A DNA stretch of 6,391 bases, from assembly GCA_020025095.1 (NCBI GenBank), contig JAHHSS010000082.1:1-6391 (forward strand), in the 5' to 3' direction. Source of the stretch: Peptostreptococcus sp. (GTDB lineage: Bacteria; Bacillota; Clostridia; Peptostreptococcales; Peptostreptococcaceae). The notes under the pieces are model-generated. The model did not search any database, was not told where the DNA came from, and saw only the letters and a program-made list of their open reading frames with translations. Both the position numbers and the translations under genes were made by a program. Below are positions 5,860 through 6,391 of the stretch, one piece after another. Position 1 is the first letter of the stretch. Each line of letters starts with the position of its first letter.

Positions 5860-6366
5860 TTAAAATATGTTAACTAATATACTATATTCATCTAGATTTT
5901 TCATTTTATCATAGCGCATTTTATTAATTAATATCTTAAAACCAGCTTTATCCATAGTTTTCATTATTTTTCTAAAGTCAGTAATAGATGTATTCATAAC
6001 AATTATATAACTATTTTCATCAGATAAACTATTATTTTCTATTTTTTTTACACAATCTTGCTGTGATATTTCTTTACAGAAAAGCTTAATTTTTTCTCTG
6101 TTTTTGCCACTCTGCGTACTTTTAACTCGACAATCATCATTTCCTATTTCATTATCTTTATTTTCCAAAAAAACATTTTCCTTTTCATTCAATATTTCTT
6201 CATCTATTACTCTATCATAACTATTTCTTTTCCCGATTTTAATTGTTTCAATTTCATTCTTTAGTTCTGTATTTTTATTTTTTTCAGCCTCAAAAACATT
6301 TTCTTTTGTGACTATTATGGATAATGTAACTAATAACAGTATTAATATTTTTTTAATATCTATCAT
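5860..6366 (-). CDS. Membrane-anchored protein of unknown function, PilO/GspM-like shape
   Basis: I do not recognise this 168-residue protein by sequence. Residues 6-20 are a single hydrophobic helix after two lysines, and no signal-peptidase site is clear, so it probably stays anchored with its bulk outside. Residues 21-118 are highly charged (Glu, Lys, Asn) and likely coiled or disordered, with Cys79, Cys97 and Cys105. Residues 119-168 look folded: a strand (YIIVMNTSI), a helix (DFRKIMKTMDKAG), a strand (KILINKMRY) and a final strand (YSILVNIF). Membrane anchor, charged linker and a small beta-alpha-beta-beta domain is the plan of PilO and GspM, but the linker is weak as a coiled coil and the match is by shape only. 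AAGGAAG (6382-6376) lies nine bases before the ATG. No terminator follows the stop codon. Genes upstream, outside the window, would settle the context. Confidence 0.75.
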   Translation of the reverse strand: MIDIKKILILLLVTLSIIVTKENVFEAEKNKNTELKNEIETIKIGKRNSYDRVIDEEILNEKENVFLENKDNEIGNDDCRVKSTQSGKNREKIKLFCKEISQQDCVKKIENNSLSDENSYIIVMNTSITDFRKIMKTMDKAGFKILINKMRYDKMKNLDEYSILVNIF

Positions 6367-6391
6367 TTATTTCTACTTCCTTTTTACATAT

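Overview
The window is strongly AT-rich, and every gene I can support lies on the minus strand. Base composition, strong AGGAG-type ribosome binding sites, intrinsic terminators with T runs and TG-N-TATAAT promoters all point to a low-GC Gram-positive of the Clostridia. I cannot resolve the genus. This is mostly ordinary chromosomal housekeeping territory: I see no phage, insertion sequence, CRISPR array, tRNA or rRNA.

Reading in the direction of transcription (right to left): 6366-5860 encodes a 168-residue protein with one N-terminal membrane anchor, not recognised but with a shape like PilO/GspM assembly proteins. After a 150-base gap holding a promoter, an operator-like palindrome and a leader hairpin comes a likely two-gene operon. 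Its first gene (5709-4603) encodes a SEC-C zinc-motif protein with a C-terminal helix-turn-helix-like segment. Its second (4579-4205) encodes a small acidic protein of unknown function, closed by a terminator at 4199-4174. Next is pgi (3770-2424), glucose-6-phosphate isomerase, which appears to be transcribed alone from an extended -10 promoter with a leader of about 160 bases that can fold into a long hairpin. It ends at an unusually long hairpin terminator (2381-2304).

About 500 bases of AT-rich DNA without a gene follow (roughly 2303-1840), holding a perfect DnaA-box 9-mer and nested inverted repeats. Then comes rpsA (1770-511), a stand-alone four-domain ribosomal protein S1 homologue with its own extended -10 promoter and a strong terminator (473-447). 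Last, the first 130 codons of a polytopic membrane protein of the DUF6056 type (392 to the window edge) run off the left end.

The functions do not add up to one pathway: central carbon metabolism (pgi), translation (rpsA), an uncharacterised pair (SEC-C protein plus small partner) and two membrane proteins. I do not find a clear new biological system. The most useful leads are the SEC-C/small-protein operon with its candidate operator, and the two long RNA hairpins flanking pgi.
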